Part shown: positions 1 to 8,990 of the stretch, piece after piece
Position numbering within the stretch: the first letter of the stretch is position 1
Layout: every line of letters begins with the position of its first letter
Origin: Pseudomonas baltica
GTDB taxonomy: Bacteria > Pseudomonadota > Gammaproteobacteria > Pseudomonadales > Pseudomonadaceae
Reading direction: 5' to 3'
DNA: 64,000 bases
Assembly: GCF_031880315.1 (NCBI RefSeq)
Contig: NZ_CP134771.1
Location: forward strand, 496,001-560,000
The notes under the pieces: generated by a model
The model's database searches: none
What the model was told of the DNA's origin: nothing
The model's input: the letters and a program-made list of their open reading frames with translations, nothing else
Position numbers and translations under genes: made by a program

Positions 1-1
1 C

Positions 2-415
2 CGCCGCGACGTGCTGCAACTGATGACGCTACGCAGCAACGATCAGTTCAACACCACTGTGTATGGCTACAACGACCGCTTTCGCGGGGTGCAGGGGACG
101 CGCACGGTGATTTTCCTCAATCGCAGCGACATCGTCCGTTTCGGCCTGGCGGCGGGAGACTGGGTGACGGTACGCACGGCTATCGAGCCCGAGGTGCTGC
201 GGGAAGTGGGGCCGCTGCAGATCATCGCCTACGACATCCCGGCTGGCTGCGCGGCGGCCTACTACCCTGAGTGCAACGCCTTGGTGCCGCTGTGGCACCA
301 CGCCGAACGCAGCAAGGTGCCAGCGGCCAAGTCGGTGCCGGTGACCCTGCGCAAGGTGCAGCCGGGGCCTGCGGATCTTGAGCATGCGCTGCCGACGAAA
401 GACCAGGTGGCCTGA
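2..415 (+). CDS. YdeP/FdhF-type molybdopterin oxidoreductase, C-terminal part (cut by window start)
   Basis: The reading frame is open from the first bases, so the gene begins outside the window; the GTG at 11 is internal. The segment FNTTVYGYNDRFRGVQGTR followed by a beta-rich stretch (VIFLNRSDI, GDWVTV) is typical of the C-terminal molybdopterin-dinucleotide-binding domain of the YdeP branch of formate-dehydrogenase-like oxidoreductases. By family knowledge these are cytoplasmic Mo-bisMGD enzymes of poorly defined substrate. The conserved tail AAYYPECNALVPLWHHAERS, which closes the cofactor-binding domain, is present. The stop is followed by a strong hairpin shared with the convergent catalase-like gene. 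The family is fairly sure; the substrate is unknown. Confidence 0.8.
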   Translation, partial: RRDVLQLMTLRSNDQFNTTVYGYNDRFRGVQGTRTVIFLNRSDIVRFGLAAGDWVTVRTAIEPEVLREVGPLQIIAYDIPAGCAAAYYPECNALVPLWHHAERSKVPAAKSVPVTLRKVQPGPADLEHALPTKDQVA

Positions 416-434
416 AAGGGCTGTAACAAGGTTG

Positions 435-505
435 ATGGGCCCTTTTGCCGCCGAACGCGCACCCTATGCAAGCAAGGGTGCGCGTTCGGCGACGACAGGG
501 CCCAT
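435..505. terminator. Bidirectional hairpin between convergent genes
   Basis: Perfect 16-bp arms (450-465 and 475-490, core GAACGCGCACCCT) flank a 9-nt loop. They are enclosed by an outer 9-bp pair, ATGGGCCCT at 435-443 and AGGGCCCAT at 497-505. It lies between the stops of two convergent genes. The core resembles the REP element at 43,057-43,141, so a REP unit may have been adopted as a terminator. Confidence 0.6.
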
Positions 506-532
506 TGGATTCAGCCCATAGCTAGGATCAGC

Positions 533-1630
533 CTAACGCGGCTCATGCATCGGGCAACCGTTGTGCGTGGCGCGAAACCCCGACGACATCTCATACGCCG
601 GCTTGCGCACGCGCATCACTCCCCCCAGCGGCCGATGCTGCGCCAACCCGTGCCAAGGGCTGAACGCCATGCCGTCGTCGATATCCCTGACCCCTTCGCT
701 GCTCCAGGCCGGCTGCGCCGGGACTTCAATGCGCGCCACCGTCACATAGGGGCTGAGGTCTTCGGGCCAGGTCACCGAGGCGTCTTCGATCGGCATCTTC
801 TCGGCATCGGTGGCCAGCTGGATGCGCACCTCCCAGATCCCGCCCTGCGTGCTGAAGTACTCGCTCACCGCCTGGCGCAGGCCATCAGGATTGTCGTCCA
901 GATCCACTGGCTGGTCGGTCAACGCCGTCAGCGACGGCGCGACCGGGACCACCGCCAACTTGGCGTAATACGGCCCGTAAAGGAACGGCACCACGGTGTT
1001 GAAGCTCTCGCCCAGGACATGGGTCTTCGGGTGGCCACCCAGGCTCTTGAGGGTCCCGCTTTCACCGCCCATGGACTCGATGGCCGACTCGACGCCACGC
1101 AACACGGCCGACAACGCCTTTTTCAATCCGGGGCCTTTGTCGGTGGTCTTGGCCAGCAGTTTCAGGGTCTTGAGGAACGCCTTGGGCGTCGGCGCGGTAA
1201 AGGCTTTGGCGTTCTGCATGACGAAGTCCTGAGTCACGTCACCTTCGCTGCCCGGCAACCGCGCGCCCTCTACGCCAATGATCTTCAGCGCCAGTCCGCG
1301 AGGGGTCGAGACTTTGTCGTCGAGTACGTCGCCTGGGTTGGTGGAAAAGCGCAGGACCACCGGCAGTGTGCCCGGCGTGGCGAATGCGCCTTGGGCAAAC
1401 TCCGGCGCCAGATTGTCCAGCACGGTGATATGGCCGCGTAGCAGCCCGTGACCCTTGGCGTGCACGCTGCGGTAGGCGTGACCGTGATCATCGAAGGTGG
1501 TCTGCATGATGCCGCGCAGGGTGTCGGCCAGCTCCTTGGCGGTTTCGGCTTCGTCTTCCGGGATTTGCTCGAAGGACGGCTGAAACGGAATCGGGTGCAC
1601 AGTGGATCGGGTCGCGGGAAGATCGCTCAT
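533..1630 (-). CDS. Catalase-family (heme) protein, small catalase-like type
   Basis: This 365-residue protein belongs to the catalase superfamily but to the short branch without the C-terminal flavodoxin-like domain. A catalase-type distal histidine context (SVHAKGHG, His57) is visible, followed by VLRFSTNPGD and STPRGLALK, the degenerate equivalent of the catalase heme-pocket signature. No signal peptide is seen, so it is probably cytoplasmic. Members of this branch are often annotated as catalase-like proteins, and peroxidatic rather than true catalatic activity is possible. It is monocistronic and convergent with the oxidoreductase. A bona fide catalase (katB) sits at the other end of the window. 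Confidence 0.8.
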   Translation of the reverse strand: MSDLPATRSTVHPIPFQPSFEQIPEDEAETAKELADTLRGIMQTTFDDHGHAYRSVHAKGHGLLRGHITVLDNLAPEFAQGAFATPGTLPVVLRFSTNPGDVLDDKVSTPRGLALKIIGVEGARLPGSEGDVTQDFVMQNAKAFTAPTPKAFLKTLKLLAKTTDKGPGLKKALSAVLRGVESAIESMGGESGTLKSLGGHPKTHVLGESFNTVVPFLYGPYYAKLAVVPVAPSLTALTDQPVDLDDNPDGLRQAVSEYFSTQGGIWEVRIQLATDAEKMPIEDASVTWPEDLSPYVTVARIEVPAQPAWSSEGVRDIDDGMAFSPWHGLAQHRPLGGVMRVRKPAYEMSSGFRATHNGCPMHEPR

Positions 1631-1956
1631 CGGTGTTTCCTCAGGGGCTGGTCATCACGAGCAACGGTGCTGAGCACTATGAATGTGCTACTCGCGAGTC
1701 GCCGCACTGCGGATGACTGGCAGGCGCGTGCGGATGTTCAAATGGCTTGCTGATTATGACGACCAGTGGCTCGGCAATGGATTTGCAGGAGGCTGGTAGC
1801 GCTTGCGACAACGCCCCTGATGCTCAGACGCGCATCGACACCGCTGGATGGCCCTCGCACAACGATGCGTTACATCCGTTTGAACGGCCACCGCACGCAC
1901 AATGTCGGTATGGATAACGCCGGCCTGTCCGGCCCAACCCTGCGAACGAGGTAGTT
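1631..1956. other. Gene-free divergent promoter region
   Basis: This stretch separates the divergent catalase-like gene and SDR gene. No credible ORF, repeat or strong hairpin is seen; it presumably holds both promoters. Confidence 0.5.
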
Positions 1957-2754
1957 ATGGATTTGGCAATCAAGGGGCGCGTGGCGCTCATCACCGGCGC
2001 CAGCGGCGGCATCGGCCTGGCCACGGCCAAGCAGCTCAGCGAAGAAGGCGTACACCTGATTCTCACCGACCTGAAACTCGATGCGCTGCAAAAAGCCGCT
2101 GCAGGCCTGCCCGGCGAGCCGCTGTTGCTGGCCGCCGACATGACCCAGCAAAGCGACGTCGACAACCTGATCAAACAAGGCGAAGCGCGCTTCGGCCAGG
2201 TGGATATCGTCGTGCACACGGCCGGTGTGACCGGCGCCAAAGGCGACCCGCTGGAACTGTCCGACGAGGACTATCAAGAAGCCTGGAGCACCGACTTTTT
2301 CTCTGCCGTGCGCGTCGCCCGCGCCGCCATCCCGCCCATGCGCGCCCGCGGCTGGGGCCGACTGGTGTGCATCACCTCGGAAAACTCGGTGCAACCCTAC
2401 TGGGAAGAGGCCGTGTACAACGTCGCCAAGGCCGCACTGGGGGCGTTCATCAAGAACCTCTCTTACAAAGAGGCCGCCCACGGCGTGCTGTGCAACACCG
2501 TGGCACCCGCGTTCATCGAGACCGGCATGACCGACGGCATGATGAAAAAACGTGCCGAAGAGCTAGGGGTATCGTTCGAGCAAGCCATTCAAAGCTTCCT
2601 TGAAGAAGAGCGCCCCGGCATCGTGCAGAAACGCCGCGGCAAGGTCGAAGAGGTGGCGGCTGCCATCGCTCTGCTGGTGTCGGACCGCGCTTCGTTCATC
2701 AATGGCTCCAACCTGCGGGTCGACGGCGGATCGGTGCAAGCCATTCAGAATTGA
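1957..2754 (+). CDS. SDR-family oxidoreductase
   Basis: A classical short-chain dehydrogenase/reductase of 265 residues. The NAD(P)-binding motif TGASGGIG is at residues 13-20, the structural HTAG motif near 87-90, and the catalytic Tyr-x-x-x-Lys is YNVAK (Tyr154, Lys158) with Ser141 or Ser144 as the third residue. The C-terminal LRVDGG signature is present, as is an insertion (about residues 190-215) typical of subfamilies with a substrate lid. Aspartate after the second beta strand (LTDLK) favours NAD over NADP. No pathway partners are adjacent, so the substrate cannot be assigned. Confidence 0.85.
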   Translation: MDLAIKGRVALITGASGGIGLATAKQLSEEGVHLILTDLKLDALQKAAAGLPGEPLLLAADMTQQSDVDNLIKQGEARFGQVDIVVHTAGVTGAKGDPLELSDEDYQEAWSTDFFSAVRVARAAIPPMRARGWGRLVCITSENSVQPYWEEAVYNVAKAALGAFIKNLSYKEAAHGVLCNTVAPAFIETGMTDGMMKKRAEELGVSFEQAIQSFLEEERPGIVQKRRGKVEEVAAAIALLVSDRASFINGSNLRVDGGSVQAIQN

Positions 2755-2841
2755 TCCGCAGTTAGCGGACCTGGGGCCGGTGGTGATAATGTCCCGGCCA
2801 GTGCTGCGCTCATCTGCCGAGCTATTCGAGGATCCCGCACC

Positions 2842-3996
2842 TTGGCCCCAAAACCCTCCGTCATGCTCGCGCTGGTGCTCGCCCTGTCCGCAGGGTCAGC
2901 ACTCGCGCAGCCGCTCAGCTTCACGACGTACCAGCAACAGACCATCGCCTGGATGCAGCAGCACCGCGCCTTCCAGACCCCCGACCACGCCGCCGAAATC
3001 GCCTGGAACGCCCCGCGCGAATGGCGTCCCAGTGGCACCCCGAAAAAAGGCATTCTGCTGGTGCACGGCCTCGGCGACTCACCCTGGTCGTTCAACGATA
3101 TCGGCCCGCAGTTGGCCAAGCAGGGTTATCTGGTGCGCACCCTCCTGCTGCCCGGCCATGGCACTCAGCCCAAGGACATGCTCGATGTCACCCTGGCGCA
3201 GTGGCAACAGGTCGTACGCGAGCAAGCGCAAGTGCTGCGCCAGGAAGTACCCGAGGTGTATCTGGGCGGTTTTTCGACCGGTGCCAATCTGGTGCTGGAC
3301 TACGCCTACCAACACGACGACATCGCCGGGCTGGTGCTGTTCTCCCCAGCCTTTCGGCCGAGCAACGGCTATGCCTGGCTCACCCAGTACATCGGCTGGT
3401 TTCGGCCCTGGCTGGCCAAGCCCGACAGTGGCGTGCGGCCTATGCAGACCCCAGTGCGCTACCTCAACGTGCCCACTAACGGTTTCGCGCAGTTCTACCG
3501 CAGCGCCCTGCTCGCGCAATCCGACCTCAAGCGCGGCGTCTACACCAAGCCGGTGTTCATCGCTATTACCCAGCACGATTCGGTGCTCGATGCCGACTAC
3601 GTGCTGCAACAATTCAACCGTCGCTTCACCAACCCCGCCAGCCGCCTGGTGTGGTACGGCAGCAGCCCGGCCCAGATCGACGCCCTGCCCAGGGTGCTGG
3701 CGCGCAGTGATTATCTGCCGGACCAGCGCATTGCCCAGTTCTCGCACATGAGCTTGCTGTTCTCGCCCGACAACCCGTTGTATGGCAGCCACGGTAGCCA
3801 GCGCCTCTGCTGGAACGGTCAGGACGCCCCCGACATGCAGAAGTGCCTGAAGGGCGAACCGGTATGGTATTCCGACTACGGCTTGCGCGAGCCGGGCAAG
3901 GTGTTTTCACGCCTGACGTTCAATCCGTATTTCCAGTGGCAGGCGCAAGTGATGCTGCAGGTGCTCGATGGCAATGTCGCGGCGCTGGCGCAATAG
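2842..3996 (+). CDS. Secreted alpha/beta hydrolase (lipase/esterase-like)
   Basis: The protein has a Sec-type signal peptide (hydrophobic MLALVLALSAGSALAQ) and an alpha/beta-hydrolase core. From the TTG at 2842 the oxyanion-loop HGLGDSP is at residues 75-81 and the nucleophile elbow GGFSTG puts Ser at about 145. A late acid (QHDSVLDADY) and a histidine (FSHMSLLFSPDN) complete a plausible triad. Two starts are possible, TTG at 2842 or ATG at 2863; the ATG gives a shorter n-region but still a good signal peptide. It follows the SDR gene by under 90 bases but has no obvious functional link. Likely exported to the periplasm; substrate unknown. Confidence 0.75.
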   Translation: MAPKPSVMLALVLALSAGSALAQPLSFTTYQQQTIAWMQQHRAFQTPDHAAEIAWNAPREWRPSGTPKKGILLVHGLGDSPWSFNDIGPQLAKQGYLVRTLLLPGHGTQPKDMLDVTLAQWQQVVREQAQVLRQEVPEVYLGGFSTGANLVLDYAYQHDDIAGLVLFSPAFRPSNGYAWLTQYIGWFRPWLAKPDSGVRPMQTPVRYLNVPTNGFAQFYRSALLAQSDLKRGVYTKPVFIAITQHDSVLDADYVLQQFNRRFTNPASRLVWYGSSPAQIDALPRVLARSDYLPDQRIAQFSHMSLLFSPDNPLYGSHGSQRLCWNGQDAPDMQKCLKGEPVWYSDYGLREPGKVFSRLTFNPYFQWQAQVMLQVLDGNVAALAQ

Positions 3997-4366
3997 ATGA
4001 CGAGCGTCTAACCGAGGGGGCGGTGCAAATGCTCAGGCAGTGACCGCCCACAGCACGGCCATACATCGCATCCAGTCGTGGGGCGCTGTTGCGTACCGAG
4101 CGGACCGCATCCTTCACGGCGAAAACCGCACTCTTTTGATGCCCCGCAGCGCCCCCGCGCCCCACGACGGCATCATTTGCCGCACCCTGATCCGGCAAGT
4201 TGCCTTGGCCGGTTCGACACGCCGATTTGCACGCCAGAAGTAATGCCACTGGTGGCCACAGACAGCGCGTTGCCGACCCCTGAAACCACTCCGGATGCAA
4301 TCGCACAGGCCAGTGGCATTACTTCCCGAACGCTCTAGATCAGCTCCTTGCGCCGTCAAAACTGGC
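3997..4366. other. Gene-free stretch with a 16-bp inverted repeat
   Basis: No convincing gene is seen in any frame. A perfect 16-bp inverted repeat (GAAGTAATGCCACTGG at 4237-4252; its complement at 4310-4325) encloses 57 bases. The arms are too far apart for a standard terminator. The stretch lies directly upstream of two pseudogenes and may itself be a scrambled relic. Confidence 0.4.
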
Positions 4367-5082
4367 ATGCGTCTCGCGATACTTACGTTCTAGGTGCCGG
4401 CGTCATCGGCATCACCACTGCGTACTACCTGGCCAAGGCCGGGCGTGAAGTGACCGTGGTCGATCGCCAGCCCGAGTCGGCGAACGAAACCAGCTTTGCC
4501 AACGCCGGCCTGATCGCCCTAGGGCAATCCTATACCTGGGCGTCACCCAAGGCGCCGAAGATCCTGCTCAAGTCGCTGTTCCAGGAAGGTCAGGCGCTAC
4601 GCTTGAAACTCAGCGCCGACCCGCAGATGTGGGCGTGGGCGGCTAAGTTCCTGAGCAACTGCAACGCCGAGCGCTCACGGCTCAACACCTCGCGCAAGCT
4701 GGTGCTCTGCCGTTACTCGCAGCAGCAATTGCAACCGCTGACCGCCACCGAAAGCCTGCACTAAGACCGTCTGAGCAAGGGGCTGCTGTACCTTTAACGC
4801 GATGCGGCATCCCCCCGCCGACTTCGAGCACATGCTGCAGGCCCGCCGCCAGCTGTTCCCGGGGGGGCCGATTACACCCAGCCAAGCTTCTGGGCCGGCT
4901 TGCGCCCGATGACTCCCGAAGGCACGCCGATCATTGGCCGCAGCCGCCACTGCAATCTGTTCCTCAACGTCGGCCACGGGCACATGGGCTGGACCATGTC
5001 CTGCGGCTCGGCACGCATCCTCACCGACCTGATGCTCGGCCGCAGCCCTGATATCGACCTCACCGGGATGACCCTGTCATGA
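4367..5082 (+). pseudogene. D-amino-acid dehydrogenase-like FAD oxidoreductase (DadA family), inactivated
   Basis: The N-terminal FAD-binding Rossmann segment (VLGAGVIGITTAYYLAKAG, then VDRQP and TSFANAG) and the C-terminal segment ([33 protein letters not shown]) of a DadA-type deaminating dehydrogenase are both clear, but the gene cannot make a product. Visible lesions are a frame change within the first few codons after the ATG at 4367, in-frame TAA codons at 4762-4764 and 4795-4797, loss of roughly 180 central codons around 4,805-4,820, and a 1-base loss in a G run near 4,865. The end overlaps the next pseudogene by ATGA, so the two were one operon. Confidence 0.85.
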
Positions 5083-5471
5083 ACCTCAGCGCTACCACGG
5101 CAAAACCTTACGATCACTTCAGCTTCGCCATCCCTACCATCACACACGTGCGCGCCTAGTTTCTGCGTGGCGGCGGCGCCGATTACCACGACCAGGACGA
5201 CGGCCACTGGATCGACGACCACATCGCCACGCCCATGAGCAAATACCCGGAATATCGCCAGAGCCGCCGTAGTTTCGGGATCAACGTACTCGGCACGCTG
5301 GTGGTCGAGATTGAAGACAGCGCAGGTAATATCGGCTTCGCCGTCACAACCGGTGGCGAGCCAGCCGCTTATATGGCAAGCGGCAGGATGCGGCTGTCCA
5401 TGCTGGATCAGCCAGGCTTCGGCGTGACCTTGAACCCGGAATGCCAGTTGCACAGGCCCTATCGGCACTGA
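5079..5471 (+). pseudogene. L-rhamnonate dehydratase, inactivated by nonsense codon and internal deletion
   Basis: The first ~90 codons match the N-terminus of the enolase-superfamily L-rhamnonate dehydratase ([38 protein letters not shown]). The last ~28 codons match its extreme C-terminus ([20 protein letters not shown]). Everything between is missing, including the Mg-binding acids and catalytic residues; by comparison with the ~400-residue family about 280 codons are gone, with the junction near 5,360-5,385. A TAG at 5157-5159 replaces what is normally a tryptophan codon after VRA. It overlaps the DadA-like pseudogene by ATGA and is followed by a hairpin at 5497-5519. Confidence 0.88.
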
Positions 5472-5496
5472 CCTCAAGGGCCGGCGCCGATACTCG

Positions 5497-5519
5497 ATCG
5501 CCCGCCATGCGCGGGCGAT
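5497..5519 (+). terminator. Hairpin after the decayed rhamnonate operon
   Basis: Perfect 9-bp arms (ATCGCCCGC and its complement) surround a 5-nt loop 25 bases after the pseudogene stop. There is no long U run, but the position suggests the terminator of the original operon has survived the decay of its genes. Confidence 0.55.
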
Positions 5520-5688
5520 TGTGGTTCAGCCTGCACGGCCTTGGACAAACACCCGCTGTGCGCCAGCCCATTCACTTTCAGTTAAACCTTCCGGCCCTTG
5601 CCCCCTCCAACGTGACGACACTGCAATACCAAGGCCGAGGCTCGATAGCGCCTCGTCCTGCCCGTCATCGCGCTCAAGGACCCTGTGG

Positions 5689-5988
5689 ATGCTTATCGAC
5701 CTGCTGCAATGGCCCGCCATGGCCGTCACCGTTTTCGCTGCCTGGTTCACCGGTTCCAGCAAGCCCACCCGGCGCATGATCGGCTTCTGGTGCTTCGCCC
5801 TCAGCAATGTGTTGTGGGTGATCTGGGGGCTGCACGCCGATGCTTATGCCTTGATCATCCTGCAGGTATTCCTGGCGTTGATGAACCTGCGCGGCTTCAA
5901 GAAAAACCGCGAACAGAAGCATGAAGTGGAAGACGATGGCCAATCCGATGAAACCAACGGCTCGCCCCAGGGCTCTCAAAAGCATTGA
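5689..5988 (+). CDS. Small two-helix membrane protein, hypothetical
   Basis: A 99-residue protein with two hydrophobic helices (about residues 5-20 and 28-65, the latter possibly two segments) separated by a basic loop (KPTRRMIG), and a charged, acidic tail after residue 75. The ATG at 5689 is preferred over the longer upstream frame because the membrane segment begins right after it. The motif GFWCFALSNVLWVIWG resembles small inner-membrane proteins common in Pseudomonas with no assigned role. No function is proposed. The gene ends 23 bases before the exported propeller gene and may be co-transcribed with it. Confidence 0.65.
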   Translation: MLIDLLQWPAMAVTVFAAWFTGSSKPTRRMIGFWCFALSNVLWVIWGLHADAYALIILQVFLALMNLRGFKKNREQKHEVEDDGQSDETNGSPQGSQKH

Positions 5989-6011
5989 TCCAGAGCCTTC
6001 GAGGACAAGCC

Positions 6012-7031
6012 ATGAGCCAGTTCGACCGCCGCCAGATCCTGCAGATGATCGCCGTCACCAGTGCCGTTCCCTTTATCCCACCCGTGTTCGCCGCTGCCGA
6101 CGGCATCAGTGAATTGGTGTTGGTGGAAAAGGAAGCACCGGGCGTCAGCTTCTATCAATTACCGGAAGGTCGGCCGCTGGCGCACCTGGCGCTGCCCACC
6201 CAACCCCATGAAATCGTCGCCGACGCCCAAGGCCGATTCGCCTACGTGGCCCAGTACGGTGTCAACAAATGGGCCGCGCCTGGAGACGGCGGGCATCAGG
6301 TGTTCGTGATAGATCTGGTGGCACGCAAGATCGTTCGCAGCCTGGATCTGACGCCATACCACCGCTTGCATGGTATCCGTCTGGACGCCGCCGGGCGCCT
6401 TTACGTGCTGAGCGAAACCGACTCGGTGATGATCCGCTTCGATCATCCCGCGACCGACCAGTACCCTAGCCAGATCGTCCCCGTGGGCGGCACCCGCAGC
6501 CATTACTTCGTGCTGCGCCGCGATGGCCGCCGTGCCTATGTGTCGGACACTTTATCGGGCATGGTGATCATGCTCGACCCACACGATCCGACCTACACCC
6601 CGGTCAAGCGCCTGGTCGGCGAGGCACCGGAAGGCTGCTGCTTGAGCCCGGACGAGCAGACGTTCTACGTGATCGATCGCTATCAAGGCGAGTTGCACGC
6701 CTTCGACGCTGACACGCTGCAACCCCGCAAGCAGGTGAAGCTGCGCGGGGAAGCGGTACGGGTGGTGGCGCTACCCGACGGTCGGTTGATCGTCGCCAAT
6801 CAGGCGGACAAGAGCCTCAGCCTGCTGCGCGCCGATACCCTGGCCGAGGACAAACACCTGGCGCTGGAGGCTGCGGCGCCGGGGCTTAATCTGGCGCCCG
6901 CAGGCGATCGCCTGTACGCGTCGTTGGAGTCCGACAAGGTGGTGGTCGTGGACACCGCCAAATGGCAGATCATCGGATCATTTGCGACGCAAAAGGCACC
7001 CGACTCGGCGGCATTCGTACTGCGCGGATAA
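6012..7031 (+). CDS. Exported YncE/YVTN-type beta-propeller protein
   Basis: This 339-residue protein has a twin-arginine-like export signal (DRRQILQM then a hydrophobic run ending in PVFA, about residues 5-28). Repeating beta-propeller blades follow, with the recurrent pattern of a YVTN propeller (GRFAYVAQYG, GRRAYVSDTL, EQTFYVIDRY, GRLIVANQAD, GDRLYASLES). Propellers of this type are periplasmic and usually serve binding or cofactor-linked redox roles. No quinoprotein or haem motif is visible, so the ligand is unknown. The ATG at 6012 follows a purine-rich GAGGAC. Confidence 0.75.
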   Translation: MSQFDRRQILQMIAVTSAVPFIPPVFAAADGISELVLVEKEAPGVSFYQLPEGRPLAHLALPTQPHEIVADAQGRFAYVAQYGVNKWAAPGDGGHQVFVIDLVARKIVRSLDLTPYHRLHGIRLDAAGRLYVLSETDSVMIRFDHPATDQYPSQIVPVGGTRSHYFVLRRDGRRAYVSDTLSGMVIMLDPHDPTYTPVKRLVGEAPEGCCLSPDEQTFYVIDRYQGELHAFDADTLQPRKQVKLRGEAVRVVALPDGRLIVANQADKSLSLLRADTLAEDKHLALEAAAPGLNLAPAGDRLYASLESDKVVVVDTAKWQIIGSFATQKAPDSAAFVLRG

Positions 7032-7117
7032 CGCCGGCTTCAGGGTTTTTCAGCCGCCTTCAGAACACTTCAAGGCGCCGCGCCTCGCAACCGGCTAATG
7101 TCGACTGGCTGGCTATA

Positions 7118-7208
7118 TCCCTGTAGCGAGGCCCCCCCGAAAGAATGTCTGTCAGATCGCTGTAGCGGACACATCGCATCGGGTACAGCCCCACCTCGCT
7201 GCGGGATG
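7118..7208. repeat. Imperfect REP-like inverted repeat (CTGTAGCGAGG type)
   Basis: An ATCCCTGTAGCGAGG arm near 7118 and an imperfect complement near 7195-7208 flank a ~60-base centre. The same arm type recurs as a perfect pair at 57,529-57,601. No gene is seen in this gap. Confidence 0.45.
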
Positions 7209-7269
7209 ACTGCGCATTTATCCGATCACCGAATCTGACTCTCGCGCATCGCCGAGAGCGGGAGGCTTT

Positions 7270-8250
7270 GTGTCCGAGCACCACGACATCCAGAACAATT
7301 CACGCAGGCAAGTCCTCAAGGTCGGCGCCACCGCACTGGCGGCAGGCTCCCTCTCGGCTATGGTGATGAGCAGCAGTGCAGCCCACGCGAGCCCCTCCCC
7401 AGACCACAACACCACAGGTGAAAAGCCCATGAGTCACTTCACGACCAGCGACGGCACCGAGATTTTCTACAAGGATTGGGGCAGCGGTCAGCCCATCGTC
7501 TTCCACCACGGTTGGCCGCTGAGCGCCGACGACTGGGATGCGCAGATGCTGTTCTTCCTGTCCAAGGGCTATCGGGTCATCGCCCACGACCGCCGTGGCC
7601 ATGGTCGCTCGACCCAGACCGCCACCGGCAACGACATGGACACCTACGCCGCTGACGTCGCCGCGCTGGTCGCCCACCTCAAGCTCAAAGACGCCGTGCA
7701 CATCGGCCACTCCACCGGCGGGGGCGAAGTCGCCCGCTATGTGGCCCAACACGGTGCCGGTCATGTCGCCAAGGCTGTGCTCATCGGCGCCGTGCCGCCG
7801 ATCATGGTCAAGTCGGCGAGCAACCCCGGCGGCCTGCCGATCGACGTATTCGATGGTTTTCGCTCGGCACTCGCAGCTAACCGTGCGCAGTTCTACAAGG
7901 AAGTGCCGATCCCCTTCTACGGCTACAACCGTGACGGCGCCAAGGTGCTCGAAGGGGTCAAGGACAACTGGTGGCGCCAGGGCATGATGGGCGGCATCAA
8001 GGCTCATTACGACTGCATCAAGGCGTTCTCGGAAACCGATTTTACCGAAGACCTGAAAAAGATCAGCGTACCGGTGCTGGTGCTGCATGGCGACGACGAT
8101 CAGATCGTGCCCATCGCCGACTCCGCCGAGCTGTCGATCAAGCTACTCAAGCACGGCACGCTCAAGGTGTACAAAGGCTACCCACATGGGATGTGCACCA
8201 CGCATCCGGAAGTGATCAACCAGGATCTGCTGGCGTTTATCAAGGGCTGA
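7270..8250 (+). CDS. Non-heme chloroperoxidase / arylesterase-type alpha/beta hydrolase with Tat signal
   Basis: A 326-residue protein opening with a Tat-type signal ([10 protein letters not shown], hydrophobic to about residue 38, AHA cleavage context). The mature part is the cofactor-free haloperoxidase/arylesterase fold: oxyanion loop [26 protein letters not shown], and nucleophile elbow GHSTGG with Ser148. The acid follows in [10 protein letters not shown] and the base in [10 protein letters not shown]. The family hydrolyses esters and can make peracids. GTG at 7270 is the start because GGGAGG precedes it at good spacing; a cytoplasmic form could begin at the internal ATG near 7429 (MSHFTTSDG), where non-exported homologues start. 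Confidence 0.85.
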   Translation: MSEHHDIQNNSRRQVLKVGATALAAGSLSAMVMSSSAAHASPSPDHNTTGEKPMSHFTTSDGTEIFYKDWGSGQPIVFHHGWPLSADDWDAQMLFFLSKGYRVIAHDRRGHGRSTQTATGNDMDTYAADVAALVAHLKLKDAVHIGHSTGGGEVARYVAQHGAGHVAKAVLIGAVPPIMVKSASNPGGLPIDVFDGFRSALAANRAQFYKEVPIPFYGYNRDGAKVLEGVKDNWWRQGMMGGIKAHYDCIKAFSETDFTEDLKKISVPVLVLHGDDDQIVPIADSAELSIKLLKHGTLKVYKGYPHGMCTTHPEVINQDLLAFIKG

Positions 8251-8257
8251 TGACTGG

Positions 8258-8277
8258 GCGCGGGCACTGGCCCGCGC
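8258..8277 (+). terminator. Hairpin after the chloroperoxidase gene
   Basis: GCGCGGGC, a 4-base loop and GCCCGCGC form a perfect 8-bp stem just after the stop. No U run follows, so it may act through RNA stability or Rho. Confidence 0.5.
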
Positions 8278-8387
8278 TCATCCCCTGCGGTCCATTTCAT
8301 TGCATGGACTTTCTCACGGGTTAGATGTTCAAAGTTGAGGACGACGACCTGGACGTTCCAGGGTTGCCTCCCTCAACAGGACGACAC

Positions 8388-8828
8388 ATGACCTTCTACA
8401 TCTTCCTTCTAGCCTGCTGTGCTGCGGCCTCCACCGGCATGATTTTCAAGCCCGGTGCCTGGTACGAATCCCTGAAAAAACCCAGGTTCACTCCGCCAAA
8501 CTGGGCGTTCCCTGCGGCGTGGGTGACGATCTACCTGTTACTTTCGTGGGCGGGTTATCGGCTCACCTTGCTGGCCGACAGTCAAACGGTACTGGCCTTG
8601 TGGGCGGCGCAGATCGCGCTCAACACGCTGTGGACCCCGGTGTTCTTTGGCGCGAATCGCCTGGGTGCCGGGATGGTGATCATCGGTGTTCTCTGGATCG
8701 TCGTGGCGGCAATGGTCTTGCTGGCATTGAGGCTGGACGTGATCACCGGGCTGATTCTGTTTCCTTACCTGGTGTGGCTCACCGTCGCCGCTGCGTTGAA
8801 TTTCTCTATCTTGCGGCACAATAGATGA
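8388..8828 (+). CDS. tspO: TspO/MBR family membrane protein
   Basis: A 146-residue polytopic protein with five predicted hydrophobic helices and the TspO signature: WYESLKKPRFTPPNW after helix 1, FPAAWVTIYLL, and the aromatic-rich second half (NTLWTPVFFGANRLG, FPYLVWLTVAAALNFSI). TspO proteins bind porphyrins and lipids in the membrane and are linked to tetrapyrrole traffic and stress. The ATG at 8388 begins the first helix directly; an upstream in-frame codon would add an unlikely charged extension. No porphyrin-synthesis genes are nearby. Confidence 0.9.
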   Translation: MTFYIFLLACCAAASTGMIFKPGAWYESLKKPRFTPPNWAFPAAWVTIYLLLSWAGYRLTLLADSQTVLALWAAQIALNTLWTPVFFGANRLGAGMVIIGVLWIVVAAMVLLALRLDVITGLILFPYLVWLTVAAALNFSILRHNR

Positions 8829-8990
8829 CCCCGTACGAGCACGCACGCCGAGCCGAGGGTCAAAAAGCGATATTTTGCGACCCTCTGCCAAATTCCTCGG
8901 ATTGACCGGGCGCATCGAGGCCCGTTCGTGGCAAAATCGCCGCCACTCCCCGTTTGCAACAATCGCAATAGAGCGCTCGGGAGCCTCGCT

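Noticed and set aside
3079..3792. Long minus-strand ORF opposite the alpha/beta hydrolase
   Set aside because: It is antisense to a well-supported gene; long antisense frames are common at this GC content.
4040..4338. Two short plus-strand ORFs before the DadA-like pseudogene
   Set aside because: No homology recognised and no ribosome-binding site; treated as non-coding.
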